Source of the DNA: Hemicentrotus pulcherrimus
Taxonomy: Eukaryota; Echinodermata; Echinoidea; Camarodonta; Strongylocentrotidae
Reading direction: 5' to 3'
NCBI GenBank assembly: GCA_003118195.1
Contig: BEXV01000075.1
Location: 252,501 to 316,500, forward strand
Length of the DNA: 64,000 bases
Part shown: piece by piece, positions 26,377 through 39,377 of the stretch
Numbering within the stretch: position 1 is the stretch's first letter
Layout: every line of letters begins with the position of its first letter
Made by a program: the position numbers and the translations under genes
The notes under the pieces: model-generated
Databases searched by the model: none
Seen by the model: only the letters and a program-made list of their open reading frames with translations
What the model was told of the DNA's origin: nothing

Positions 26377-27139
26377 NNNNNNNNNNNNNNNNNNNNNNNN
26401 NNNNNNNNNNNNNNNNNNNNNNNNNNNNNNNNNNNNNNNNNNNNNNNNNNNNNNNNNNNNNNNNNNNNNNNNNNNNNNNNNNNNNNNNNNNNNNNNNNNN
26501 NNNNNNNNNNNNNNNNNNNNNNNNNNNNNNNNNNNNNNNNNNNNNNNNNNNNNNNNNNNNNNNNNNNNNNNNNNNNNNNNNNNNNNNNNNNNNNNNNNNN
26601 NNNNNNNNNNNNNNNNNNNNNNNNNNNNNNNNNNNNNNNNNNNNNNNNNNNNNNNNNNNNNNNNNNNNNNNNNNNNNNNNNNNNNNNNNNNNNNNNNNNN
26701 NNNNNNNNNNNNNNNNNNNNNNNNNNNNNNNNNNNNNNNNNNNNNNNNNNNNNNNNNNNNNNNNNNNNNNNNNNNNNNNNNNNNNNNNNNNNNNNNNNNN
26801 NNNNNNNNNNNNNNNNNNNNNNNNNNNNNNNNNNNNNNNNNNNNNNNNNNNNNNNNNNNNNNNNNNNNNNNNNNNNNNNNNNNNNNNNNNNNNNNNNNNN
26901 NNNNNNNNNNNNNNNNNNNNNNNNNNNNNNNNNNNNNNNNNNNNNNNNNNNNNNNNNNNNNNNNNNNNNNNNNNNNNNNNNNNNNNNNNNNNNNNNNNNN
27001 NNNNNNNNNNNNNNNNNNNNNNNNNNNNNNNNNNNNNNNNNNNNNNNNNNNNNNNNNNNNNNNNNNNNNNNNNNNNNNNNNNNNNNNNNNNNNNNNNNNN
27101 NNNNNNNNNNNNNNNNNNNNNNNNNNNNNNNNNNNNNNN
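26377..27139. other. scaffold gap (763 N)
   Basis: A run of undetermined bases. Open frames spanning it are meaningless. It could hide the missing spalt first exon. Confidence 0.99.
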
Positions 27140-27178
27140 TCTCACACACACATTTCTCCTGATCAAAGCTCAGATCCT

Positions 27179-27206
27179 GGGGATGGGATGGGATGGGATG
27201 GGATGG
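27179..27206. repeat. (GGGAT)n pentanucleotide microsatellite
   Basis: Five tandem GGGAT units lie 40 bp right of the first scaffold gap, so the gap may be repeat-associated. Confidence 0.9.
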
Positions 27207-28465
27207 TCCATGATCTGGCAGGCATGACCGTTGTGGCCTGCTAATAAGCATCAATTTGGGATTAGTTGGGGGAGTGCAACAGGAGATTAGGTGTCTCAAT
27301 GATTTCATCATGCTTGGTATGATCTCTGTCACAGATATCATCAACGCACCCCCCACCACCAGGCCAGGAGGACCTGACGAACGAATGAATATGGAGTAAC
27401 GTTGATTAACAACGAGAAAGATGGTGCTTTATTATCTTATCCTCTAGGAAGTCGGAGCACGACTGCGCTTGACAGAGTTCCCTTTAAAAAACTAATTAAA
27501 TTGATGCAAAGTTCAGTCATGGTGGATAGATACATCTGCTACAGGTGATATCAAGACATTATTTCCTTGTGTACTTTCAAAGTTCTTCTTCTTTAGTAAT
27601 CTGGGAGCCATGTTTTCTCAATCTCATGCCACTAATAAAAAGTCATCTCTGCATACAATTCTTAGTTGTCTGTTTAAATGTATTATTTAAAGAGGTTATT
27701 TGGACTATCGGAAACAGAGTGTTGGGATCTCTATTCATGTTGTCCAGAAGCTGACAAAATGAATGATATCAAGTTATTTTTGATATTTTCATAATAAACA
27801 ATTTATGAATTCAGATAGTTCATGTTTGCTTATTTTCAGGTATGTACATCTTTATTTCCCACTTTATAAAACAAAAAGTGAAACTGATATATCAAGCTGT
27901 TTCAAACCATGACCAAATAGGCCTGTAGATTGGAGACTTGACGTTTGAGTCATTCTTCATAGGAGCATGTGTATTGCCTCATGAATTTTGTCCACTCTTG
28001 GCCTTTTTATGCTTGATTTATTGGACGAGTGCCCTCCTTGCAATGTGAAATACTCAACAGATTCAAGTGAAAGATATTATCAATATTTGATATATCAGAT
28101 TCCCAAACCCTGCGCGATCGTTTCCACCTGTATGAAGATCTGTTCCGGGCGATCAATTTTCGGTCGGCTGGAAGGGGCAGCGCGGCGCATCAGTTACATA
28201 TTTCGGCGACCCCGAGCTCTAAAGAGAATTAAGAATGTATGAAATGTGACTCCTTCGATCACACAGGACTGGTGTACGGCCAGCTGCACCGTGCCCCCTT
28301 CAAATATGGAATAATGTTAAGAGGTAGGAGCTGGGAGGATGACGGGACCTAAGTAAGAGAGGGATGGGGATAGAGAGGGGGAAATGTAGAAATATGATTT
28401 TTTTTTTTGTTTTTTTTTGTTGAATACAGATTGTAAAGTTTCTTTCCATCTGAGGAAAATATCTG

Positions 28466-28486
28466 AGAGAGAGAGAGAGAGAAAAG
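28466..28486. repeat. (GA)n microsatellite in a purine-rich stretch
   Basis: Ten GA dinucleotides, flanked by purine-rich DNA from about 28320 to 28560 interrupted by T-runs. Confidence 0.9.
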
Positions 28487-31400
28487 AATATGAATAAGAG
28501 ATGGGGAAGGGACAGAGGACAAGGGGAGGGAGAGAGGGGGAAGGCAGAAATGAGGAGGTTCCAAAAAGATACAGGGAATGGATGAAGTCCGAGTTTAAAA
28601 TGAAGAAGAAAAACAATTGAATTTTGATGTTGTTGAAATCTGCTTTGAATAAAAGTGCAATTTTTAATTCTATTCTTACATGATGTGGAATTAATGCCCT
28701 TGTGGCCGCCATTAATCATAATAAAGGTGAATTTACCACCAAGCCTCAACAGGTTAAGTATGGAAGAAGATCCTACTTCCATCAAGCATATGAGATTATG
28801 AAATACATCCATGCATGCATGGTAGTCACCAATTCCTTTCCTTTTCCAACATGGGTGCAAGAACACACCCAATTAGATAAACCCCATTGATGAATAGGGG
28901 GCCACACTCTCCCTTGTAATGGGGCAATGAGAAATATAAATTTGCATAGTTATTGATCCGATGGAGAAAGGGAGATAGTATTCAGGGGAACGTCTTTTCA
29001 TAACAGTGGAATTCTTATTGATCTGTGGCAGGCATAGGGGGGCTCATTTCAAATCAATAGAGTCTTGATCTTTACCTATTTTCCCCATTTATCCCCAATT
29101 ATTTTCTTTTACTGGTTCCAGTTCTTGCCCGAACTGAACCCTCCCTTGCCATAAATGCATGATTAACCGAGCTATTCCATTGTGGTTGGATGGGATAGTT
29201 GTTATTCTTCAACAGTGTGATGTTAATAAAATTCAGAATAGTGTCACATATAGATGGAGAAGGGGTATACTGGAACCTATTTTTTAAAATCATTTATCAC
29301 TAAAACATTCTCTTTTTAAAAATTTGCGAATCAGAAGCGAGAAAGATTGAGTATGTTTTAAATAACAGAGAGTAAGATATCCATAAAGCAATGTCTCTCA
29401 AATAAAAATTATCCAGTCATGAGTCAGTATTTATGAGATGATAATCAAAACATTTTAATTCCATAGTTATAAGAGATCTTCTCCATGTATTCAATATCGA
29501 CATCGTGATATGAAATGTATCATTAAAGTGGAGGGGGGAAAAAGCAGGTGTTTCTCCCGGCAAACATAATGATCATATCAATCATTAGAAAATTCATTTC
29601 CAAATGCGATATCACGTTTTATTGTTCATATTCAATTTTGTAAAGCAGCAGCAGCATCGGTCATAAATCATACCAATCTCATTTTGCCATCTTTCACGGC
29701 TCTTGTCATAATTTTTTTTCCTGCAAGCGGCATCCGATAATGAGGTACACGTAAGGAGAACAGCTAACTGATGTGCCCCCCATTCTTAGCCGAATCACCA
29801 TAGTCATTTTCTGATGAAATATCATCATGGCATTGCTAATGTCTTCTTCAAACACTCCCGTATGATACATCAACCAGATATTGGGAATGTCATAGGCTCA
29901 AAAGAAATTTATGTCCCATTAAATGATGAATTCACCCATTTTTCACAGTTTCAAGAGAAAATAAAATTGGCAGCTGAATGGATGAAGGTGGCATTCTCTC
30001 ACAAAATAATGATGTTAGATGATAAGGTTTTTTTTTTCTTCTCCGGTGGTGATTAAAGGATAATCTTTTTATATCAGTCATTAGGTAGGGTTATAAGCAA
30101 TTGTTTTTTCTTTCATCCATATCATTTGTAGCTGAAATCGTATATCCAGTCTACTGTGAAGCTACCATGCACAGTACCTTTGTTCTACGCGAGATGGTGA
30201 CTTAAACAAAATCACCAATTACTATCGCACACCACCCAATAGATGAAAAATGATATTGCATTATCAGCTGAATTTAAATGCGCAAGCCTCAAAAATGCTA
30301 CCACAAAGTAATTGAAGCGATTAGATGAATTTTGACGCTACCACTTTAATATTTGATGAATGATGTGATCATATCTATGGCATCACTGCACCACTCGTAT
30401 TAATTTGTGCCCTCGGGGTTTAGTGTGTCACTCCAGTTATCATGACCAACAGCCGACCCACTCAGCCATTCAACGCTATCATAGCTCGCTATTTACAAGA
30501 GGAATAAAAAAAAAACTGTCTATTTACGCTTTGTCAGTTGATGGCAGAGCGACAAAAGATTGCTGAGGCTTTTCATATCATAATGTTATGCATTGGAGAG
30601 CTCTCCGATGTTTGATTATTATTGTTATCATAATAATCCAGCCAGCAAATATACAGGGATGTGTCACCCATAAATGCGATGATATTCTTTCTGTAAACAT
30701 GCGTAGCTGCTGCTCCCCGGCTCGGCTCTCTTCCCGGACAACCAACGGTAACAAGACTGTCGCTGAGAGATCTCTGCAGAGATCACATGATGAGGAGATA
30801 GCTAGCCTGCGTTTTTCTTCCATTCTCTGATTCCCTAAACCGAATTCACTCAAGCGACAGAGTCATGTGCACAAACTTTCATGCGTCTATGATTGAATAC
30901 TGTTAAAAAACATTCCTTTTTGATATTCGACTTTCAGTTATCTTTTTTCAGTATTTTAGCTGTTGAGTTGGACAGGCATCATCCGATTTACTCTTGGATT
31001 AGAATCATATGAAGGAGCTACCTATAATTGAATTCAAAGGGATTTAGCTGCACTTCATTTAAAGGAAACAATAGATTGTGTCTGAAGTAAATCATTTTAG
31101 CTTACATTTGAGTTTGTCTTTTCTACAAAAGCTAGTCTTAAAATTTTTGGATCTCTCTCAACTTGAAATCAAAGAGGAAGGAAAACCATCGCAGCCTGTT
31201 TTCCAATTGGACCCTGAGCTTTTACCATTATTGTCCAGAGTTGGATTGCATTTGTGTTTCAATGCTGTTGAAGCTGAACATTTTATTTGGAGTCATTCAG
31301 AAGTTGTCCTGGACATCTTAAACTCTGTCAAGTTCTGTTCATGTTTGTACTGTTGGTCTTTGTTCATCCCTTAACGTGGCTTTCATGCCGAATATCTCTT

Positions 31401-32355
31401 GTAAGTCAGAATAATAACAGTGCTGCTGTCGCAACCTGGATATAATCAGATAATGTGAGTTGACTTTTTGCGCTGAGCGTACTCCTTCACAATTATTAAG
31501 TTTGTACTAATTAGTCAATTTTATGGCAATTGTGAATCAATACTTTTATATCTCATATCTGGAGCTTTGTTTAAAATTCTGAAACCCATAATGGTTCATT
31601 TCAATCTTGCAAAATGAAACGCTACAATCAAATGATTAACTTGTCATGTTTTGTTTCCGAAAACATTGTTGAAATGAAATGATTACCAGTTGTGTTGACA
31701 CAAGCCTCATGACAGTACATATGATAGAAGAAAAAAAAACTTGTTCGAAGGAAATGAGGTTTTGTCTTTTCCTCAGAGGGCAACTCTCTTATCAGTTTGT
31801 GAAATAGAATTACACAAGTATTTGACAAGGATGGAACTGATGTTTGTATAGCTGCAGATTGAAGGACGTATGCGATGATAACATTTGTTTTTTTCATTTG
31901 CTGCAGTTGAAAGGTCACCACCATTGCTTGCGCATTCAACAATGTTTCACACATTTCTGTCACTTTGAAGTACCTTCAGCTGATCTTTGTACATCATGTC
32001 CATATGTATCATTTCATGATTTAAATAATGTCATATGGTTGATTAAACTTGAAATTCATTTTCTTACTTCTTTGATATGCAAATTTCTGTAAATTCTGTT
32101 TAAAAAACTGTTTCAATGTACCTGTTTTATTCATGTGATTAATAGACCTTATGTCCTCTGTTCAGTGCAAGAAAGGCTTTTCTTTAACTCCAAAGTTAAA
32201 GAGTTATTGCTCTTCCAAACATTGGTACATGATATAGATATTAAATTATACATGGAATATAATTTGTTTCAAGACAATAATATGAATTGCTTTTATGTGA
32301 TGATACATGACATCTCATTAAATCATATTCTATTAATTTGCTCTCCCATGTGCAG

Positions 32356-35300
32356 GTTCATCTGAAGGCATACACCAGCCTCTAGATGCCATGAACTCGG
32401 ACGAACACGATGAAGTTATCGGAGATGTCCACGTCTGTGGCAACTGCCGTGGGGAGTTTGTTGTCTTTGCCGACTTTGTGAAGCATAAGCAGAGCTGCAT
32501 TAAGAAGCAGGTAGTGATGATCTTCAATGAGGGGCAGGAGCGGATGGACGAGTCCAGCAGGATGTCCGAGAAAGACCACGACACTGCTTCCGATCGTTCC
32601 ATGACCCCAGAGAGTAGGAAGTCTGTTGAGCCAAACTATGTCTCGGAAGGGAAAGCTCAGCAGCAGGATGAACAACCCGGCAGGTCTTCAGATCAAAGCC
32701 CTAACCCCAGTCTCCCACCTTCAAATGTTTCCTTGGAAAACCTTGAGAACACTCCCTATGCTGTGGCACAGTTTCCTCGGGAGTCTGCAATGGTTCCTGG
32801 GCACCCTGATGTAGTAATGATCCAAGAACAGCTGTATGCCCTCCAGCAGCAACACCTTCATCAACTTCATATGATCCAGAGCATCCAACATCAGATCAAC
32901 CACCTAACTGCCCAGCAACAGAGGCAGCAGATTCAGCACCAACACCTTCAGCAGCTGCAGCAACAAGGTCAACAGAAGCAAGAGCCAAAAGAATCCTCAG
33001 GTAGTCAGGGATCACCAGGAATTGAAGAGAAGACTTTTGAAACCAAAGCTGAACCAGCCCCCCACTCCAGCGCAAGCACTGCTACTACATCCTGCATTCC
33101 ATCCACACCGATTGTACCAATCCCAACCATCCATGGTATGATTCACCCACCGCACATCTTGTCTCCTGCAGGGGCTGCAGCAGCATCGGCTGTGCAACAG
33201 TCTGCTATAGAGGCAATGCATGCTCAAGGAAGGCTGCTACCACCAATGCCACTGCCACCACCATTCCATCTGCCTAGCCAGAAGTCGCCCTTTGAGATGC
33301 TTCAGCAGCATGCAAACAGGCATATGCCACACAACCCACTTGGAATTCCTCCACCACTCCCTTATCATGAGAGTCTGCTTTCTGCTGGCCACAAACCCAA
33401 GCCTCCCAATGTCTCGGTTTTTGACCCAAAGTTCAGTGCTGATGATCCCTTCTTCCGTCACAAATGCAGATTCTGCCACAAGGTATTTGGAAGTGACAGT
33501 GCCCTCCAGATCCACATTCGGTCCCACACTGGCGAGCGCCCGTACAAGTGTAACATCTGTGGGAACCGGTTTTCTACCAAGGGCAACCTGAAGGTCCACT
33601 TCCAGCGCCACCAGTCTAGGTACCCTCACGTCCACATGGATATTAGGCACCACCCACCAACGCCACCGCCGATGGACCAGCCTCTCCAACCACCTTCAAT
33701 CCACCAGATTCCAATGCCCACCATTCCAAATGACCAACCCCAATATCCGTATGAAGTAGACATGTTACCTTATCAACCATCCAAGAGCACCTCTCCAAGG
33801 GAATCCGAAGGCAGTATGGCAGACAACGCCAGGCGTTACCAGGAGGTGGAGGAGGAGGAGGAGGAGGAGGAGATGAAACATTCCAACAACATTGAAAGGA
33901 GTCAAGGTGGTGATAATCGTGACAGTCCATCAACGAGTCAGTCAGGAAGTATATCCCCGAATGAAAGGAGGCAGATCCAATCCACCTCTCCTTCCATTGC
34001 CCTGTCTTCTAATGTCTTCCCAATCATGTCTGCTAGCGGTTTCCCGGTGTCCTCTGGATATCCTCTTCCGTATGCTGGTTTCCCGAGAATGGCATTTAGT
34101 CAGAATGGTACAATGCCGTTCGAGTCTTCCAAAAGTGCTGCAGAATTAGACCTAGTCAAACCTGAAACACCTCCATCATTGGCCAACCTTGCTGAGGCAG
34201 GTATGCGGGCATCAGAGACCTCCAAACTCCAGCAATTGGTAGAGAATATTGAGCAGAAGATAACTGACCCCAACCAATGTGTCATCTGCCACCGGGTACT
34301 GAGTTGCAAGAGCTCTCTCCAACTTCACTATCGCACCCATACTGGTGAACGTCCCTTCAGGTGTAAAATCTGTGGGCGATCTTTTACAACCAAAGGGAAC
34401 CTCAAGACTCACTATGCTGTCCACCGAAGCAAAGGACCTATCAGAATTCTCCATGACTGCCCAATCTGTGAGAAGCGCTTCAGCAACCCACTAGTGCTAC
34501 AACAGCATTTGCGTCTCCATGCTGCTGAAGGGATGACCATACCTCCACATCTGGAGCACCCCAGGCCCGAGGATATGAGTATCAAGGCTGATGGAGATGA
34601 CATGGACAAGACGGACGAAGCTGGAGAAGACAACCACATGGATGTGGACGAGCGAAATGATCTTCCAACACCCGAGGAGGGAGAAGTCCCAGATGATTCA
34701 TTTCCCGAAGGTGACAAGCCTGAAGATGGTACCCTCCCATCAGATGTCAATTCACCACCTGCAGAAAACCATTCCTCCAAAGCTCTTGCATCTGATGAGG
34801 ACAAAAAGACAAGTCAGCTCCAGAGTAGGCCATTCATGCCAAGTATCCTGGGACTGCAGCCTGTAAGCTCCATGGCGAATGGAGACTCCTCTGTGGCTCC
34901 AAGCCCTGGTCATAGTGTAGACACAAAATCAATGATGTCTGAAGATGAGAACAGAAACATCAACATGTCCATGTATAACAGGAATGGACCCGAATCTATC
35001 ACATCCAGTATGGCAGAGGAAGAGCTTGATGGGGAGTTCAGAAGTGAGGTGAATGATACTGATATGAGTGGAGCACTTGATCTGAGACCAAAGGGAACTC
35101 CTCAAGAAAACATTCCTCCACATTATAAAGATGCTGGTGACTTGGCAGGCTACTACTCTCACGATGATCATTATAGTGAAGACGTAAAGCCAACCATGAC
35201 CTCTGCTGGCCTGCTCATGAGTGTCCCCAGCATGCAGCTCGGTAGTAGACGCCTTATGAGACCAAACACAACCTGCCACTACTGCGGTAAGGTGTTTGCA

Positions 35301-36488
35301 TGCACCAGTGCCCTGAACATCCACTATCGCAGCCACACCAAGGAGCGTCCATTCCGCTGTGATTGCTGTAGCAAGGGATTCTCCACCAAGGGTAACCTCA
35401 AGCAGCACATGCTGACTCACAAAATCAGAGATATGCCCATGCCAAGATACGACTCACCTATCAACATCCCTAGTCACTCCATGTCTCCAGTCATGCCAAA
35501 GCCTACCAGCCAAGAACTTCCTCTACAGCAGACAACCACCACCATTAACTCCCAGACTCCACCCCTGAAGCGCAGTCTGAGTGTCTCCCCAGAAGAAGCC
35601 AACAAACGCAGTCAGTTCAAGCATTCCTGCTCAGTCTGTGGGAAGCAGTTCCAGACTAACAGTGCCCTGGAGATTCACATGCGCACCCATACAGGAGAGA
35701 AACCATTCCGTTGCCACATCTGCAGCCGAGCCTTCACCACCAAAGGCAACCTGAAGGTTCATCTTGGCACCCACATGTGGAATGGGGGTGGACGACGGGG
35801 ACGCCGCATCGCTGTTGAACCTCCGTTCATCGTCAGCCCCAAAGAAGGAGAGATCTTCCGTGGGGACCTATTTGGCATGCACCCAGGGTTCGCAGAGGGT
35901 GCTTTCTACCACTACCCTCCTCCTCATCTACTTAACGGTTTTGCTGCAGCAGCTGCTAACTCCAAGGCCAACGAAATCTCTGTCATTCAGCAACCTTCTA
36001 GCCTCCATCTCCAGGATTCTGGGTCAGTCATCATGAGGAACAGCTTGGCACCTTCTGCAGAGAGCAGGGAGGCAGCGTACAACCGGGAAGCAGAACGCCA
36101 CCGTGAAATGGTCCTGAGCAGAGATGAGGCCCTCAACCACGAGATTGCTCTCAACAGAGAAGAAGCTCTCTCCCGCGAGATGGCGATGAACAGAGAGGAG
36201 GCTATGTCTCGCGAGATTGCTCTCAACAGAGAAGAGGCTCGCTCCCGTGAGATGGCAATGAACAGAGAGGAGGCTCTTTCTCGCGAAATGACAATGAAGA
36301 GAGAGGAGGCACTCTCACGCGAGATGGCAACTCGAGAAGAGGCTCTCAACCGTGAAATAGCTCTGAACAGGGAAGAAGCATTCTCCAGGGAGATGGCCCT
36401 GAAGAGAGAATTAGCCCAGAACAAGGAGATAGCTCTAGAGAGATCCAACAGTAGAACCCCACCTGTTGCACCACAGTTGAGTTCATAG
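32356..36488 (+). CDS. sall: spalt-like (SALL) zinc-finger transcription factor, large coding exon, 5' partial
   Basis: A nuclear sequence-specific transcription factor of the spalt family. Numbering from the in-frame ATG at 32391 (1365 residues), an N-terminal C2HC finger uses C16, C19, H32 and C36. A Gln-rich helical stretch spans about 140-197, as in the family's dimerisation region. C2H2 fingers follow in pairs: 359-407; 630-678 plus a third finger at 690-710; 962-1010; and 1080-1128. Most paired linkers are TGE(R/K)PF-like, and the sal-box core (F-S/T-T-K-G-N-L-K) recurs. [10 protein letters not shown] motif near 1193-1201 matches vertebrate SALL C-termini. An acidic run (486-494), a possible SUMO site VKPE (K590) and ALDLRP (about 895-900, weakly CtBP-like) are also visible. 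The reading frame is open upstream of the ATG to a pyrimidine-rich acceptor ending CAG at 32355, so this is exon 2 (phase 1) and the ATG is probably internal. Stop TAG at 36486. Length fits the family. The tail (1231-1349) is an unusual tandem repeat. Confidence 0.96.
33846..33873 (+). repeat. GAG trinucleotide run encoding an acidic (Glu) stretch in spalt
   Basis: A run of GAG/GTG codons in frame encodes Glu residues at about 486-494 of the spalt protein, in the low-complexity linker between the first and second finger pairs. It is likely length-polymorphic and is not part of a folded domain. Confidence 0.85.
36081..36437 (+). repeat. coding minisatellite: ten 12-residue repeats in the spalt C-terminus
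   Basis: Residues 1231-1349 of the spalt protein are ten head-to-tail units of 12 residues (36 bp), one of them shortened to 11. The typical unit is [12 protein letters not shown]. Each unit is itself two related hexamers of the form (N/S/K)RE(E/M/I)A(L/M), which points to an 18-bp ancestral unit. Third positions vary between copies while the Arg-Glu-x-Ala skeleton is kept, so the protein pattern appears selected rather than freshly slipped. The stretch has no proline or glycine and is predicted to be a long charged helix. I do not know this repeat from vertebrate SALL proteins. Confidence 0.93.
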
Positions 36489-38896
36489 TCTTAATAATTT
36501 GAGTCGATTCACCCACCTTTTTTTGTACAAATCTTGATTAAACCTGTGTATGTCAGTTGTGGGACACGTCCTGCATGACTTTAGTCAGGAGAGCTTCCAA
36601 TTTATTTTCTTCCAAGACCTTGGTTTTGCGACGTTGTTTTATATGTTTATATATATATTTTATGTTTCTCCTGAGGGAGACTTACTAGTATGACACGTTT
36701 GTCAAAAGGTGTACATTTTTTAAAGAAAGAAAATAATGCCAGATGATTTTTTTTTTCTTCTTGCTTCCATCAGGGTAATATGTTTGTTTATTCTGTAGAT
36801 TTATCCATGTTGTATTTTTTGGTGCTTCTTATTTCCCCCAGTCAGTTATCATTTTGAACTCTCTGTAGCCCAACAAGCAAATATTACAAGGCAATTGATT
36901 TAAAACAGGGTATAATTTAACGTTTGGTGTGCTTGCACCAGTTTTATTTTGAAAGGTCATACTTTCTTTGGGCATCATGATTCTTTAAATACAGAATGCA
37001 ATGATTCCAAAGAATTCCCCCAATTTGTTATGCCGAGAGACTTTGACCAGTCGGGCTTGGGCTTGTTCATAGGGTGTTAGCAGTCGGAAGTCGGCCTCTG
37101 TCTTTGGGGTAATCATCTTGCTTTGAATATCATCGGTGTTGAAGTATTTGTGATTCATTACTTAATTGTATGTATATGACATAAGCAGCTATTTAATGCT
37201 TCTGTGGGAAGAACTGAAAAGGTTAACAAGACACCTGTGATACCTCAGAATTGACTTAACAAAATCAGCTTTAACATGAAATAGGTTTTTTGTACTTACT
37301 ACGGATCGAGGGCAAGGTATCTTACGATTGACGGCGGTGGAGTGTTCTCGCTGCGAGTCATGATTGTGATGAATAACATATTTAGGATAAGAGCAATGTG
37401 TAATCAGCAGATGAGGAAATATATATGCGTGGACTAAATCAGTATCTGAATGTGAATTGATATTTATATAACTAATATATATCTATATAAAATGATGAAG
37501 GGTAATCATGTGTATATGTAATTAATAACCTTTGGTATCAACCCTTTGATCAGCCTGTTTGTAAAAACGTTTTTAAACTTTTCAATCATGCCTCTTACTT
37601 CAACCTCCAGGAGAAAATTGATTTTGGTAATTATTGCAAAAAAGGACATAATTTAGATGAAAGCGGAATAACTTCACCTTTCATCATCAGCGATAAGACA
37701 AAATAACCCAGGTAGATACTAGATGGCTTGGTGTATAATGTTGTCTTTGTCATCATGTGGCAAGGAATCTTTTAATTTGCAAAGTATCCTCTCAAAAGCA
37801 TCACTTATTTCTTATCCTTATGATTTGTTTTAATTCAAACCAAAGACTTTGTTCTTCTGAACAATGTACAGACTTTAACAGTAGCTTTGCATTTGATGTG
37901 AAGAATGTGTAATATAAAAAAAAACGGGACATAAGAAAATGTTTGTTGTAAATAGGAAATCTCTGAAGAACTGTCGTCTAATTAGAAGTTTGAAATGAAT
38001 TTACCACCTGATGTGATAAAGCAAGTAGTGTGCTAGGATGGCTCCAGATTAACAAGCAATTTAATCATGGTAATTGATATGAGTGATGTTTGAAGTTATA
38101 GTACACGTACATGTATGATGATGATGATGTCGTAACCTTTGTTCCGATGAAGAAAAAAAATGGATATGAAAAACTACATTTCTTGTACAGCATTCAAAAC
38201 CATATTTATTCACATAGTAGTCTCAATTGATAGTACATATTTAAGAATGAGGAAAGAAACTACCTTCTCCCACTGTTACATACATTTCACTGTGAAATAG
38301 AGTTAAACATGTGTGGGTATTTTTTTCCTCTAGTAGATTTGTGAACTAAAAAGCCAGGAATTGCTAAAATCTTGTGTGTGCTATCGTTGATCGTTTTGTC
38401 TAATATGATGTGAAGTATGTTGCTAAAAAGTACACTATTTTTTCCTCGATTTTGTAACTTTTACATTTTTATTTTCTATTTTGGTTATGTTTTAAATGTT
38501 TTGCACCTTGATATACTTTATCTCCTCCCTTGTTAATATCTAGAAATTTATAAGTATCCTAATATTTGCCCCCCCCCCCCTTCCAAAAAAGGTGATAATT
38601 AGTAATTATTGTTAGCATCAAATCAGTATTTTAGAAATGTAAAAAAGAATGCCTTCGTATGTGAACATTTCATAATTGTGTTATACATAATTCCTTTCCC
38701 TCTGTAAAATTTGGTTGACTGTAGAAGGAGAGAGTTTGTATAATCATTCATGGAAACACATATCATTTCGCTATCTTCTCATATGTACAATGTTGCAGGT
38801 GCATATTTCTAAAAGGATCAAATGTGTAAGGTCATATCCATATGCCGGTGATGTCACCTCATGTTCAAAGTGTAGCACGTTATCGTTTGCGGAGTT
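36489..38896 (+). other. spalt 3' UTR and flank
   Basis: AT-rich sequence after the spalt stop. No clear AATAAA follows closely. Candidates further on are at 39295, 40662 and 43412, so the 3' UTR may be long or may use a variant signal. No gene seen. Confidence 0.4.
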
Positions 38897-39377
38897 GAAA
38901 ATGACCCCCTATTTGGCTTGCTTTTAAGAACACCCCCCTCCTCCCCGAAATAAGACCCCTCTTTGTGTTTAAAAAGTACAATATTGACCGTTTAAGACCC
39001 TATTTTCGGCTTATCAAATACATATATTTACAAAGTGTACCATATTTTGGCAAAGACGGTTAAATATATATATTTACAAACAATGTGAAGACTTGACCTT
39101 TTTCCATGAAATTTCTTGTTCTTTCATAAAACAACCAAAAATACCCCACTTTTAAAAACAAATCCATGAGCAATTCAACGTTTGCAAACTTCATCGAAAA
39201 TGAACCCTTTTTTGCGAAATTTTTAATTATCTTGTGTACAAAAGTCACATTGAAGATGACACCACTGGGATCCAACTATGAACCCACTGCTGGTAATAAA
39301 GAGAAGATGAAAATTAGCCATGTCAGAGTCAGGGCTAGTGCGGGTCAGCCATCCCAAATGAAAACGGGGTCATTTTC
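38897..39377. mobile_element. candidate TIR element with GAAAATGACCCC ends
   Basis: Perfect 12-bp inverted termini, GAAAATGACCCC at 38897-38908 and GGGGTCATTTTC at 39366-39377, about 480 bp apart. Further inward the arms do not clearly match, so this may be a degraded element or a coincidence of short repeats. It contains an AATAAA at 39295. Confidence 0.45.

Larger units (their letters stand above)
27140..32355. other. non-coding, immediately upstream of the spalt exon
   Basis: Ends in the spalt splice acceptor (TTTGCTCTCCCATGTGCAG), so at least the right part is intron. A CpG-richer patch lies at 28095-28290. No exon recognised. Confidence 0.6.

Noticed and set aside
26216..27359. Long open frames of 288-342 codons
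   Set aside because: They consist almost entirely of undetermined bases in the scaffold gap.
28300..28872. 190-codon minus-strand frame
   Set aside because: Mostly translation of purine-rich and T-run sequence, with no domain or splice context.
32333..36448. Many overlapping frames of 60-163 codons within the spalt exon
   Set aside because: Shadows of the spalt reading frame. None has independent support.
38570..38582. C homopolymer runs here and at 44441, 44751 and 63988-64000
   Set aside because: Simple homopolymers, several next to gaps or the window edge, with no sign of function.
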